Shown: one piece after another, positions 17,378-25,701 of the stretch | Position numbering within the stretch: the stretch's first letter is position 1 | How the letters are laid out: every line of letters starts with the position of its first letter | Assembly: GCA_964351625.1 (NCBI GenBank) | Contig: CAYGOV010000014.1 | Coordinates: 61,311 to 125,310 of the forward strand | Reading direction: 5' to 3' | DNA from: Marinoscillum sp964351625 | Lineage (GTDB): Bacteria > Bacteroidota > Bacteroidia > Cytophagales > Cyclobacteriaceae | DNA: 64,000 bases | Position numbers and translations under genes: made by a program | Notes under the pieces: model-generated | Told to the model about the DNA's origin: nothing | Seen by the model: the letters and a program-made list of their open reading frames with translations, nothing else | The model's database searches: none

Positions 17378-17425
17378 CTTTTTGTCTTTTTGATAAGCGA
17401 ATATAAGTCATTTATCATTTGCCAT

Positions 17426-17752
17426 ATGCATCAAGAAGTTGTTCTCTTCGAAAGTCAAGATATATTTGAAAAACGAATTAGCCAATCAAAGGGAGTTCTG
17501 TTTGATTATGAGGGCAAAAAGTATTGTCTTAAGCAAAATGGCAAATCGCTTTTTGTTACAGAAAGTCATTGTCCACATTTCGACTACCCTCTTCTAGATG
17601 CCCCAATCAATTCAATAAATCAACTAGTGTGCCCTTGGCATGGATATAAGTTTGATTTGAAAACTGGTTTAGAATCCGCTAGTAGATGTAGACCAGTTAA
17701 AGTTTTTTCAGCATATTGGAATGACGTGGGTCAACTAGTTGCCCAAATTTGA
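17426..17752 (+). CDS. Stand-alone Rieske [2Fe-2S] protein
   Basis: A small ferredoxin-like Rieske protein of 108 residues from ATG 17426; the frame also opens at TTG 17390, but ATG gives the normal domain length. The cluster ligands are C49-x-H51 (SHCPHFDYPL) and C69-x2-H72 (VCPWHGYKFDL), with 17 residues between Cys51-side and Cys69-side boxes. It follows the NirD/ferredoxin-type Rieske pattern without the extra disulfide Cys of cytochrome bc1 Rieske proteins. No oxygenase or nitrite reductase subunit is adjacent, so the electron partner is unknown. It converges directly with the exchanger gene, with no intervening bases. Confidence 0.88.
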   Translation: MHQEVVLFESQDIFEKRISQSKGVLFDYEGKKYCLKQNGKSLFVTESHCPHFDYPLLDAPINSINQLVCPWHGYKFDLKTGLESASRCRPVKVFSAYWNDVGQLVAQI

Positions 17753-18952
17753 CTAGAATGAAAAGCTTAGGTGTCTTACAATTGACACTAACAAATCAGC
17801 AATAGATTGTGCAAAAGCATTCTCTGATCCCCTTCCGACAACATATAGAACAAAAAGGACATAAAGTGTAAGTAGTATGCTTGCTTTGAGTCGACCAATG
17901 TAGTTTCCAATCACAAAGATGATCAGCACTACAGCAGTTAATAACCACAGCAATAGTCTCAGCTCTCCACTCAGGTCAACCATATCCTGAGACATTGGTA
18001 TTGGACCATAAAGGAGGGTAAAAAGGAATAACGGAAAACCGAGCGCAAAGCAGATGTCAAAAATGTTGCTACCTAAAGCATTTGATATAGCATCATCGTA
18101 TTGACCCCTTTGAGCATCCTTGATAGAAATAATAGTATCAGGAAAGCTGGATGCGGCAGAAGCTAAAATTAGGGCAACAAACATAACAGGGATGCCTAAT
18201 CCATTAAACTCGCCAAGTAAAGGGACAGTATAAGTATCATTTCCAATCCACTCGCAAGCCAACACTAAAAGATAACATACAGCTGCTATTGCCATAGTAG
18301 AAGCAATTAGAAGTGACCAAGCATTTAAACCATTAATCTTATTCTTACCAATAAATACTCGCTCTAAGTCAAGTGTGATCAAAGCCAAAAGAAACGGTTT
18401 TTGTTTGACAGTGTCATCTAACTCTTCCTCTATCTCTGCGTGTGATTCCTCTAACATAACCTCACGTTCTTTGCGATCCATCGACCAAAACATGTAGACT
18501 ATGTAAACGACATACACGCACATTAAAAGGAGTCCATGATACCAGTCAAGTACTGATCCACTGATAAGGATGATAAAGATTAGCTCTGCTATAAGTAAAC
18601 TAATCCCGTCACGAAGCATTACCTTTTTAGAGGCTCGAACTTTATTAGTCAACCCCATTCCAATTACTGCTAGTACCGCTACAGCCGGAATAACCATACT
18701 GTTGAAAATTGCTGAACCAGCTGTGGTGCCTATACCACCAGAAAACCCTTCGGCATCTTTCATTAGGAAAAGAAAAAATAATGAAGTGAAAACCTCAGGC
18801 ATGGAACTAGCAACAGCATTGATTGTAGCTCCTCGAACTCCATCCGACAAATTTCGACCAACGTATTCTGATGCCCTCATGAAACCGTCCCCAGCTCTCC
18901 AAATTACAAGACAACAGATAGAAATTAGTATTAACGGAATAACAATACCCAT
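17753..18952 (-). CDS. Na+/Ca2+ exchanger-family membrane antiporter
   Basis: About 399 residues from ATG 18952 (MGIVIPLILISI); the open frame extends further upstream without clear need. Two homologous halves each carry an alpha repeat: GATINAVASSMPEVFTS and GSAIFNSMVIPA in the first, and ASAASSFPDTIIS and SNALGSNIFDICFALG in the second. These acidic/Ser/Asn motifs bind the exchanged cations. About ten hydrophobic helices are visible, with an acidic central cytoplasmic loop (HAEIEEELDD). The ion specificity (Ca2+, K+ dependence) cannot be read from sequence. Confidence 0.9.
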   Translation of the reverse strand: MGIVIPLILISICCLVIWRAGDGFMRASEYVGRNLSDGVRGATINAVASSMPEVFTSLFFLFLMKDAEGFSGGIGTTAGSAIFNSMVIPAVAVLAVIGMGLTNKVRASKKVMLRDGISLLIAELIFIILISGSVLDWYHGLLLMCVYVVYIVYMFWSMDRKEREVMLEESHAEIEEELDDTVKQKPFLLALITLDLERVFIGKNKINGLNAWSLLIASTMAIAAVCYLLVLACEWIGNDTYTVPLLGEFNGLGIPVMFVALILASAASSFPDTIISIKDAQRGQYDDAISNALGSNIFDICFALGFPLFLFTLLYGPIPMSQDMVDLSGELRLLLWLLTAVVLIIFVIGNYIGRLKASILLTLYVLFVLYVVGRGSENAFAQSIADLLVSIVRHLSFSF

Positions 18953-19236
18953 TTTAAAAATCAGACTTTCGTGGAAAAAACAACTTCTAGCCGGAAGTAA
19001 GGCTAAATATAGCAAGATTATAACTCTGACGAATTTATAAAATACCAAATTAGCACAAACAAAATTGCGTTTTTTATCAAACAAGGGCTAATTAATGAAT
19101 CAAGATTGGCCTTTTTCCAAGAAAAGAATGAATTCTTATTAAGCATAATACCTGAAATTATATGGAGAGACCCTGGAATATCTTTTCAACTACTTTCGCT
19201 AATTTTCAACTCATTATTTAATACTCTTAATCTAAA

Positions 19237-19998
19237 ATGTACATAAATCTTTCAGGTCTTAATATACTTGTCACGGGTGCAAGCAGAGGTATTGGTAAAG
19301 CTGTTGCCACTAAGCTGGCCGAAGCTGGCGCTACAATTGCCATCCATTATAACAAGAATGTTCGTGAGGCAGAAAATCTAGCACACATACTTGGAAATGA
19401 ATCAAAAGCATTTCAAGCAGATCTTTCAAAACCTGATGAGGCGTCTAAGCTTTTCGATAGAGTCACATTAGAAATGGGCTCTATTGAGATTTTAATAAAT
19501 AACGCGGGCGTGGCAATACCATCACCCATTACAGGGTCTGAAGATGACTGGCAGCAAGCGTGGGATGAAACAATCATGGTTAACTTGACTTCTCCAGCGG
19601 TTCTTTGCAGAAAGGCAGTAGCTTATTTTCTGAATAGGAAAGCATCAGGTAGGATTATCAATATTAGTTCTAGGGCTGCATTCAGGGGAGATCAGGCAGA
19701 ATTTCTCGCATATGCTGCGTCAAAGGCTGGATTGGTTTCGTTAACCAAATCTATAGCTAGGGCGTACGGAAAAGACGGAATCAAGGCATTTGTAATTGCT
19801 CCAGGTTTTGTGAGAACAGATATGGCTAAAGAGTTTATGGATTTGTATGGAGAAGAACACGCAAAAGGCGACGTAGCCCTTGAGCGTTTAACAGAACCTA
19901 AGGATTTGGCGCCATTAATCACCTTTATTGCAAGTGGAATGGCAGACCACTCAACAGGATCTACCTTCGATATCAATGCAGGAAGTTATATGCACTAA
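19237..19998 (+). CDS. Short-chain dehydrogenase/reductase (FabG-like)
   Basis: A 253-residue NAD(P)-dependent oxidoreductase with a Rossmann fold. The cofactor motif TGASRGIG is at residues 13-20, NNAG at 88-91, catalytic Ser in NISSRAAF (144-145) and Y159-x3-K163 (YAASK). The C-terminal DINAGSYMH fits classical SDRs. Sequence resembles 3-oxoacyl-ACP reductases, but an isolated SDR could act on many substrates. It stands alone, 284 bp from the divergent exchanger gene. Confidence 0.9.
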   Translation: MYINLSGLNILVTGASRGIGKAVATKLAEAGATIAIHYNKNVREAENLAHILGNESKAFQADLSKPDEASKLFDRVTLEMGSIEILINNAGVAIPSPITGSEDDWQQAWDETIMVNLTSPAVLCRKAVAYFLNRKASGRIINISSRAAFRGDQAEFLAYAASKAGLVSLTKSIARAYGKDGIKAFVIAPGFVRTDMAKEFMDLYGEEHAKGDVALERLTEPKDLAPLITFIASGMADHSTGSTFDINAGSYMH

Positions 19999-20099
19999 TA
20001 ATTGGAAATGGTAATCCGTTAAATTTCAATGATCTGAATGTTTGTTTCTAATGCTACGTAATTTTATCTTTAAACCACATAGAATAAAGACCTAACACC

Positions 20100-20495
20100 A
20101 TGAGTATACAATCCCAACTTAGTGCACTTATCCAGCTAGCCAAAATAGATGGAGATTTTGCAGGAGAAGAAAAAAGCCAAATAATGATGCTTGGCAAAGC
20201 AAATGGTTTAACAGATGATGAAATCATGCATTTGGTAGAAAACCCGCTACCTCTTCCTCCGCTTTCTACCATGACTGAGGATGATAAGTTCGAGTATCTC
20301 TACAATATCGTGCAGTTGATGAAAATCGATAGTCAAGTATATTTGAGTGAGATAAAATATTGTGAGGAACTCGCAGAAAAATTGGGCTATAAAAAAGGTG
20401 TAATCTCAAAATTAAGTTCGAGAGTTTTCACAGACCCAACAATAACCTCGAATAGAGACGCTCTTAAACGTGAGGTTAAAAAATACATAAACTAA
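20100..20495 (+). CDS. TerB-like / DjlA-N-type helical protein
   Basis: A 131-residue all-helical protein. The opening pattern (LIQLAKIDGDFAGEEKSQI) and the second half (VQLMKIDSQVYLSEIKYCEE) each show the A/M-K-I/A-D-G/S-x(3)-x-E motif of TerB/DjlA metal-binding helical bundles. TerB proteins are linked to tellurite and stress responses, but lone copies like this one have no known role. A Rho-independent terminator follows immediately. Confidence 0.75.
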   Translation: MSIQSQLSALIQLAKIDGDFAGEEKSQIMMLGKANGLTDDEIMHLVENPLPLPPLSTMTEDDKFEYLYNIVQLMKIDSQVYLSEIKYCEELAEKLGYKKGVISKLSSRVFTDPTITSNRDALKREVKKYIN

Positions 20496-20497
20496 TG

Positions 20498-20524
20498 CGA
20501 GCCTCCTTAAGGGGGCTTTTTTTT
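20498..20524 (+). terminator. Rho-independent terminator after the TerB-like gene
   Basis: GCCTCC-TTAA-GGGGGC forms a short GC-rich stem (one G-T pair) with a four-base loop, followed by a run of eight T residues. It lies between the TerB-like stop codon and the next start. Confidence 0.85.
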
Positions 20525-20532
20525 GGTTATTC

Positions 20533-21381
20533 ATGAATTCATTCGAATGGAGGACGCTCCAAATATCAGATAAGGATAAGTTTAAGATCTCTAAAGATCA
20601 GTTGCATCAAGCGATACAGAATGTAGCTGCTGTAGGGAGGAAATTTTTGCCTAAAACGCAGTATGATCAACAATCCACATTAGTATGGGTGCCGGGATTG
20701 ACTAGAATGGCTGGAGGATGGGTTGAAGGAGACATTACTTTTAGAAGTTCTCTTAGTCTTACTTCATTTGAAGTTTTCCTTGTGGATAGTAAAGTTAATA
20801 CGATTGCCTCCTTTCCGCTAGAAGGCCAAACCTATCTACAGTTAATGCTTTGGCTCGAAGAGCAGATAGGAAAACTGGGACTGAATGCCTCCAACCTAAC
20901 AATGAAATTACCCTATGAACTTCCTATTCACGAAATTCAGAAGGGCGAGCCATTTTTACCCATGTACAAGCGGTCATTTGAAGAACTGGCCAGTTTTTAC
21001 CATGATTCTTATGTCTGTCTTCGGGAACTTAAAAACAATATTGAAGGAGCCGAAGAGATAGTGATATGGCCTCACCATTTCGATCAGGCATTGAATATTA
21101 CAATTAAGAATTCAGGTGATCCAGACACAAATACAACTCTTTCTTTTGGTATGTCCCCTGGTGATGAGACATTTGAAAGCCCATATTTCTATGTAAATAC
21201 TTGGCCTCATGTGGATACCTCTCTATGTCCGAAACTTAGCAATCAGGCTATTTGGGTAAGTGAGGAATGGACAGGTGCCGTGCTTTTAGCAAAGCATATC
21301 TTCGATACCGATCAAAAGACTATAATTCAAAACTTTTATCTTGAAGCAGCAGATGAGCTAAAGAAGCTTTTGATTGATTAA
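20533..21381 (+). CDS. DUF5996-like protein
   Basis: A 282-residue cytoplasmic protein of unknown function. The C-terminal half contains EEIVIWPHHFDQAL, FGMSPGDETFESPYFYV and WVSEEWTGAVLL, which I recognise as the WPHHFD / SPGD / EPYFY / EGWTGA pattern of DUF5996 proteins. No catalytic mechanism is known for the family; clustered His, Asp and Glu might suggest metal or ligand binding. The 3' end overlaps the convergent N-acetyltransferase gene by 24 bases. Confidence 0.65.
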   Translation: MNSFEWRTLQISDKDKFKISKDQLHQAIQNVAAVGRKFLPKTQYDQQSTLVWVPGLTRMAGGWVEGDITFRSSLSLTSFEVFLVDSKVNTIASFPLEGQTYLQLMLWLEEQIGKLGLNASNLTMKLPYELPIHEIQKGEPFLPMYKRSFEELASFYHDSYVCLRELKNNIEGAEEIVIWPHHFDQALNITIKNSGDPDTNTTLSFGMSPGDETFESPYFYVNTWPHVDTSLCPKLSNQAIWVSEEWTGAVLLAKHIFDTDQKTIIQNFYLEAADELKKLLID

Positions 21382-22176
21382 TTGACGAAAGTCTATCCCG
21401 AAGTTTTCTTGCAGTTTGATGTGAAACTCATCTTCATTTAGAATTGGTGATTCAACAATTTCTCCAAAGAGATTTTTCACAAGTAGACGATCTGTGAGGG
21501 TCACTCTGCCTTCTCGGAATAGTTGGGTAATCATTTTGGTATTCACATACTTGGAATCTGGAGATACTTGGTGATAATCACAACGAGGAACAAATTCAAT
21601 TAACTCTCGAGACTGTTCCATAAACCTATACATAGGTGTAAAAGCACTATTATTAACTGATTTCTTTAAGATCCAATAGTCATCAAAATGATCGAACTTA
21701 TAGTAATTAGTAAAATCTAATTGCGGTATGTCAGTGGTCATTTTCTTTGGTTCAGAAAAGAGCTCACCAAATCCTATATCACACAAATAGGTGGCATCAT
21801 CTAACCTAACAAGCAAGAGCATATGCTCAAACTCTTGTGAATAGGCACCCTCTTGGTAAACCTGTGCGGAAGCTATCGAAATATCAAAACCCAAACTGCC
21901 TAGGAGATGATAGAAAAGAGCATTTAATTCATAACAAAACCCACCTCTACCCTCTCTGATGATCTTTTGATAAATTCTGTCAACATCTAAAATGATCTTT
22001 CTTCCATAGTGGATATCGAGGTTTTCGAACGGAATCCTTAAAAGATGTGCGCGATGCAGGTGTTTCAAAAATGAAAGTGATGGGCTTTCTTGTTCTAACG
22101 CCAATCTTACTAGATAGGCTTCCTTATTAATAGGTAGGATTTTAGGTCTATTCTTGAAGTAATTAAGGCGCGACAC
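21358..22176 (-). CDS. nat: Arylamine N-acetyltransferase
   Basis: Transfers an acetyl group from acetyl-CoA to arylamines, hydrazines or related aromatic amines. The 272-residue protein has the complete Cys-His-Asp triad: Cys81 in RGGFCYELN, His118 in FEHMLLLV and Asp133 in CDIGFGE. The start is GTG at 22176, which overlaps the TAG of the upstream gene (TAGTG), so the two minus-strand genes are translationally coupled. Some NATs serve as amide synthases in natural-product pathways, but no such cluster is present here. Confidence 0.93.
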   Translation of the reverse strand: MSRLNYFKNRPKILPINKEAYLVRLALEQESPSLSFLKHLHRAHLLRIPFENLDIHYGRKIILDVDRIYQKIIREGRGGFCYELNALFYHLLGSLGFDISIASAQVYQEGAYSQEFEHMLLLVRLDDATYLCDIGFGELFSEPKKMTTDIPQLDFTNYYKFDHFDDYWILKKSVNNSAFTPMYRFMEQSRELIEFVPRCDYHQVSPDSKYVNTKMITQLFREGRVTLTDRLLVKNLFGEIVESPILNEDEFHIKLQENFGIDFRQLINQKLL

Positions 22177-23291
22177 TATTTAAGAGTTTGATTGAGGTTG
22201 CCAAGGAAGTTTTTCAACGCTGCTTCCCAAGCCAAATCTGCATCCCAGGCTATTCCAGTATGTAGATCATTGACAATCGTCTGTTTAATATAGTACTTTG
22301 TGACCAGGCCTGAAGCAGGAATTCGCTTGAGATGTGCAACACCTTCACTATTAAAAGTGCTACTCATATGATGGGTTTCCTTACTTATTGTAGAGTAGTT
22401 TAACATTCTTTTGGCAGACTCGCCAGAGCTTGTAATGGACATCAAGACATATTGATATCCCGCTTGATATAAGTCCTCCATTTTTATCTTGTTTACGATT
22501 TCGTATTTATATGGATAGTCATTCATTATTTCTACAAGGCGCATATTTGAAGCGTCTATTTGGCTATTATATTGGTTAATTATATCCAGGGCAGCTTCAT
22601 CTTTTATGTCTTTGGTTTCCACTTTTGAAAAAGGTACTACAGCAAGTTTCTGGTTGAGAAGTCTACTCGGGTAGTTTTCATATTTGGTACCATTGAAAAT
22701 AGGTAGGTCCTCAAGGTATTCGGGAGATTCAGGAACAAGGAAATTAGATCGAACTAATTTTTGACGCAAAACCTGTCTTCCCATTCTTAACATCAACCTA
22801 CTCAATTCGGGGTATGATTCTACCCAGACATTTTGTCCCTGTTTGATGAAAGTGCCATTTCCAGTATAGCTGGTTACCGTCAACTGGTAGGTAGTGGCTT
22901 CATCATTGTTAGTTTTAGTGAAAATTAAAATGTTTTCAACTCTTCTAAGGGCAAGCAGACTATGATATTTAGCTGTTATTTCAGCACCAGACATTAGATC
23001 GGTTATATGGATATAGGCAATAGGGTCAACGCCGATTTGCCTCAATGTTGGATGCACTGAGAGAACAATTTCTTTCCATTTATCTATGCATGGCACATTA
23101 TCTATCATCACACGGGGTGTTGAAATAATTACCAAGCTCCTCTCAGATGTGAGATTATCCGGTAGGAGATCACTTCTTTTGACAGCATAAGGACTACCAA
23201 GCTGTACCACTTCAGTTGACTGAGCGAACAAGCTGGAAAATGAAATGAAAGAAATTAAAGTGACGACCGCTAAACGGATGAACATATGCAT
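22176..23291 (-). CDS. Secreted protein of unknown function
   Basis: About 371 residues. The start is taken at ATG 23291 (MHMFIRLAVV; a second ATG at 23285 is equally possible) because it gives a clean Sec signal peptide ending SFSSLFAQ and avoids the divergent tag gene. The mature protein includes repeated references to soluble alpha/beta elements but no motif I can name. It is translationally coupled to the downstream N-acetyltransferase gene. A periplasmic or outer-membrane role is inferred from the signal peptide only. Confidence 0.6.
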   Translation of the reverse strand: MHMFIRLAVVTLISFISFSSLFAQSTEVVQLGSPYAVKRSDLLPDNLTSERSLVIISTPRVMIDNVPCIDKWKEIVLSVHPTLRQIGVDPIAYIHITDLMSGAEITAKYHSLLALRRVENILIFTKTNNDEATTYQLTVTSYTGNGTFIKQGQNVWVESYPELSRLMLRMGRQVLRQKLVRSNFLVPESPEYLEDLPIFNGTKYENYPSRLLNQKLAVVPFSKVETKDIKDEAALDIINQYNSQIDASNMRLVEIMNDYPYKYEIVNKIKMEDLYQAGYQYVLMSITSSGESAKRMLNYSTISKETHHMSSTFNSEGVAHLKRIPASGLVTKYYIKQTIVNDLHTGIAWDADLAWEAALKNFLGNLNQTLK

Positions 23292-23342
23292 GGAATCAGG
23301 TCTAAATTTATATATTAACCCATAAAGCGCAACAGTATTATA

Positions 23343-23915
23343 ATGGACAAAGAAAGATGTGGATGGGCCAAAGGGACTTTCGAGCAATATGAAAAATATC
23401 ATGATGAAGAATGGGGTGTCCCCAATCATGATGACAAAAGACATTTTGAGTTTCTGATTTTAGAATCTGCTCAGGCAGGGTTAAGTTGGAGTACTATTCT
23501 GAAGAAAAGAGAAGGCTATCGAACGCTATTTGCAGATTTCGATGTGGAAAAAGTCTCTTTGTTCGATGATTCTGACGTTGAGAAACTGCTGCTCGATCCT
23601 CGAATCATTCGCAATCGACTCAAAATAGTAGCGGCAATCAATAATGCCAAGCGATTCATAGAGGTGCAAAAGGAGTTTGGATCATTTGATCAATACATCT
23701 GGTCTTTTGTGGGGAATGAGGTCAAAATAGGGCATTGGAAAAGTATGAGTGAATTGCCAGCAACAACAGCAGAGTCGGATAAGCTTGCGAAAGATCTAAA
23801 AAAGAGAGGATTTAAATTTCTGGGGTCTACGACTATCTATGCGCATATGCAAGCAATGGGATTGGTCAATGATCATATCCAGGGTTGTTTCAGGTGTTCG
23901 CCGTTGGTCCGTTAG
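23343..23915 (+). CDS. tag: DNA-3-methyladenine glycosylase I
   Basis: Excises 3-methyladenine from alkylated DNA as the first step of base-excision repair. The 190-residue protein has the four zinc ligands of the Tag family: Cys6 (RCGWAK), His20 (YHDEEWGVP), His178 and Cys182 (NDHIQGCFRC). The catalytic/recognition block ILESAQAGLSW contains Glu41, equivalent to E38 of the E. coli enzyme. It is divergent from the secreted-protein gene and nearly abuts the convergent heme lipoprotein gene (2 bp). Confidence 0.95.
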   Translation: MDKERCGWAKGTFEQYEKYHDEEWGVPNHDDKRHFEFLILESAQAGLSWSTILKKREGYRTLFADFDVEKVSLFDDSDVEKLLLDPRIIRNRLKIVAAINNAKRFIEVQKEFGSFDQYIWSFVGNEVKIGHWKSMSELPATTAESDKLAKDLKKRGFKFLGSTTIYAHMQAMGLVNDHIQGCFRCSPLVR

Positions 23916-23917
23916 AC

Positions 23918-24562
23918 TCAGAGCATAGAGACCACTGTTTTTTTAGGAATGATTACTCGCCAAAGACCAATTAAGTCTCCGGCGTTAGATCCAGAGATGG
24001 TTTTATCCATTTGCTTTTTGCTCAATGCCTCTGTGACATCAAGTTCGGGGTTGCCATGACAATTCAAGCATAAGTTTGAAGACAAATAAACTGGCTTAGT
24101 GACGATAAGATTACTTGGATCACCCTCCTGAGTATATAAGGATGCGCTTTTTGGAGAATACTTATACGCCTCCCAAATTTCCTTTTCTATTTTGTTGAGC
24201 GAATCAGATCTGTTAAGTTCTCTGCTTGATATTCTAGCTATTGAAACTCCTAAACTATCTTGAAGTTCTTTTACGATAAACATTGCCTCCAGATTACAAG
24301 CGTTTATTGCGCCAGCTACTCCATTTATCACGATCGCTTTTTCAAGTCGTTTCTCGAATGAGCGTGAAACAGCATCGATAATTTCTGCTCCAAGGTCTTC
24401 TCCTTTGACTTTAAGGTCAATTGGCAAAATTCTTTTAAGCTCCCTTGCTTCTTGTTCCTTCCAATAAGCTGTCTTGTCTACAGGCTTCTTCGGAGAACAT
24501 CCTAATAAAAGCAGCATTATTAAGCAGAAAACAGAGGAAGTTAGGCTGGTTCGAAAAGTCAT
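23918..24562 (-). CDS. DUF3365-type c-heme-binding lipoprotein
   Basis: A 214-residue envelope protein from ATG 24562 (MTFRTSLTSS). The lipobox LLLLGC puts the lipidated residue at Cys22. One c-type heme motif, C165-x2-C168-H169 (CLNCHG), lies near the C-terminus in the arrangement of DUF3365 (Tll0287-like) domains, which sense or transfer electrons. The longer frame to 24625 would overlap the divergent prfA promoter and is rejected. The redox partner is unknown. Confidence 0.85.
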   Translation of the reverse strand: MTFRTSLTSSVFCLIMLLLLGCSPKKPVDKTAYWKEQEARELKRILPIDLKVKGEDLGAEIIDAVSRSFEKRLEKAIVINGVAGAINACNLEAMFIVKELQDSLGVSIARISSRELNRSDSLNKIEKEIWEAYKYSPKSASLYTQEGDPSNLIVTKPVYLSSNLCLNCHGNPELDVTEALSKKQMDKTISGSNAGDLIGLWRVIIPKKTVVSML

Positions 24563-24573
24563 TTTGCTTTGTA

Positions 24574-24581
24574 TAATTTTG
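24574..24581 (+). promoter_or_regulatory. -7 promoter element of prfA
   Basis: TAATTTTG is an exact match to TAnnTTTG, 19 bp before the prfA ATG, in the 37-bp gap shared with the divergent heme lipoprotein gene. No good -33 TTTG at the expected spacing. Confidence 0.4.
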
Positions 24582-24599
24582 CAGTCTAAAGTTAAAGAG

Positions 24600-25673
24600 A
24601 TGATCGATAAACTTGAGGCTATCAAGAAAAGGTTTGAGGAGGTGAGTCAGTTGATCGTGCAGCCAGATGCAATGTCTGATATGCAGCAGTATGCCAAGCT
24701 CAATAAGGAGTATAGCGATCTGGACAAGATCGTCGTGAAATATGACGAATATATTCTCACAAGTGAAAACTTGAAAGGAGCTAAAAATGTACTAGTAACC
24801 GAAAAAGACGAAGATTTTCGGGAAATGGCGAAAGAAGAAATAGATCTTTTGACACCAAAAAAGGAGGAACTCGAGGAGGAGCTGAAACTAATGCTCATTC
24901 CAAAAGATCCAAACGATAGCAAAAATGTTATACTTGAAATACGAGCAGGCACCGGAGGGGATGAAGCTGCAATTTTTGCAGGAGATCTTTTCAAAATGTA
25001 TCAACAGTTTGCAGCGAATCAGGGCTGGTCTTTTTCAGTTATAAATGTCAACGAAGGCTCTGCAGGCGGATTTAAAGAAATTGTTGCCAATGTGGAGGGA
25101 GAGGATGTTTACGCAAAGCTGAAATTTGAATCTGGTGCTCACCGCGTGCAAAGAGTTCCTCAAACAGAGTCCCAAGGTCGCGTGCATACCTCGGCAGCAA
25201 CTGTCGCTGTATTGCCTGAGGCTGAGGAAGTGGATATAGATCTCAATATGGGGGATATCAGAAAAGATACTTTCCGAGCTTCTGGAGCTGGAGGTCAGCA
25301 CATTAACAAAACAGAATCCGCCGTGCGATTGACGCATTTTCCTTCTGGTTTGGTAGTAGAATGTCAAGATGGGCGATCGCAACACGCCAATTATGACAAG
25401 GCGTTGAAAGTGCTTCGTTCTCGACTTTATGAGATGGAACTGAAAAAGCACAATGACGCCATCAGTTCCCAGCGAAAGTCTATGGTTGGCTCAGGGGATC
25501 GGTCGGACAAGATTAGAACCTACAATTACCCGCAAGGCAGGGTCACGGATCATAGAATCAACCATACCGTCTATAATCTTCCAACGATCATGACCGGCGA
25601 ACTGGATGAATTCATTGAAAAGCTAAGAATAGCCGAAAACACAGAACTACTCAAATCAGAAAACCCAGACTAA
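24600..25673 (+). CDS. prfA: Peptide chain release factor 1
   Basis: Recognises UAA and UAG in the ribosomal A site and triggers peptide release. The 357-residue protein begins at ATG 24600 (MIDKLEAIKKRFEEV); an in-frame upstream extension to 24474 would run into the divergent gene. The catalytic GGQ is at residues 231-233 (ASGAGGQHINKTESAV), and HRVQRVPQTESQGRVHTSAA precedes it as in all RF1 proteins. A lipoprotein gene follows 28 bp later. Confidence 0.97.
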   Translation: MIDKLEAIKKRFEEVSQLIVQPDAMSDMQQYAKLNKEYSDLDKIVVKYDEYILTSENLKGAKNVLVTEKDEDFREMAKEEIDLLTPKKEELEEELKLMLIPKDPNDSKNVILEIRAGTGGDEAAIFAGDLFKMYQQFAANQGWSFSVINVNEGSAGGFKEIVANVEGEDVYAKLKFESGAHRVQRVPQTESQGRVHTSAATVAVLPEAEEVDIDLNMGDIRKDTFRASGAGGQHINKTESAVRLTHFPSGLVVECQDGRSQHANYDKALKVLRSRLYEMELKKHNDAISSQRKSMVGSGDRSDKIRTYNYPQGRVTDHRINHTVYNLPTIMTGELDEFIEKLRIAENTELLKSENPD

Positions 25674-25701
25674 AAGAACGATACGCTCGTTCCTCTTGAG
25701 G

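Noticed and set aside
25035..25451. 138-residue minus-strand frame inside prfA
   Set aside because: Lies opposite the conserved GGQ region of release factor 1; a shadow frame.
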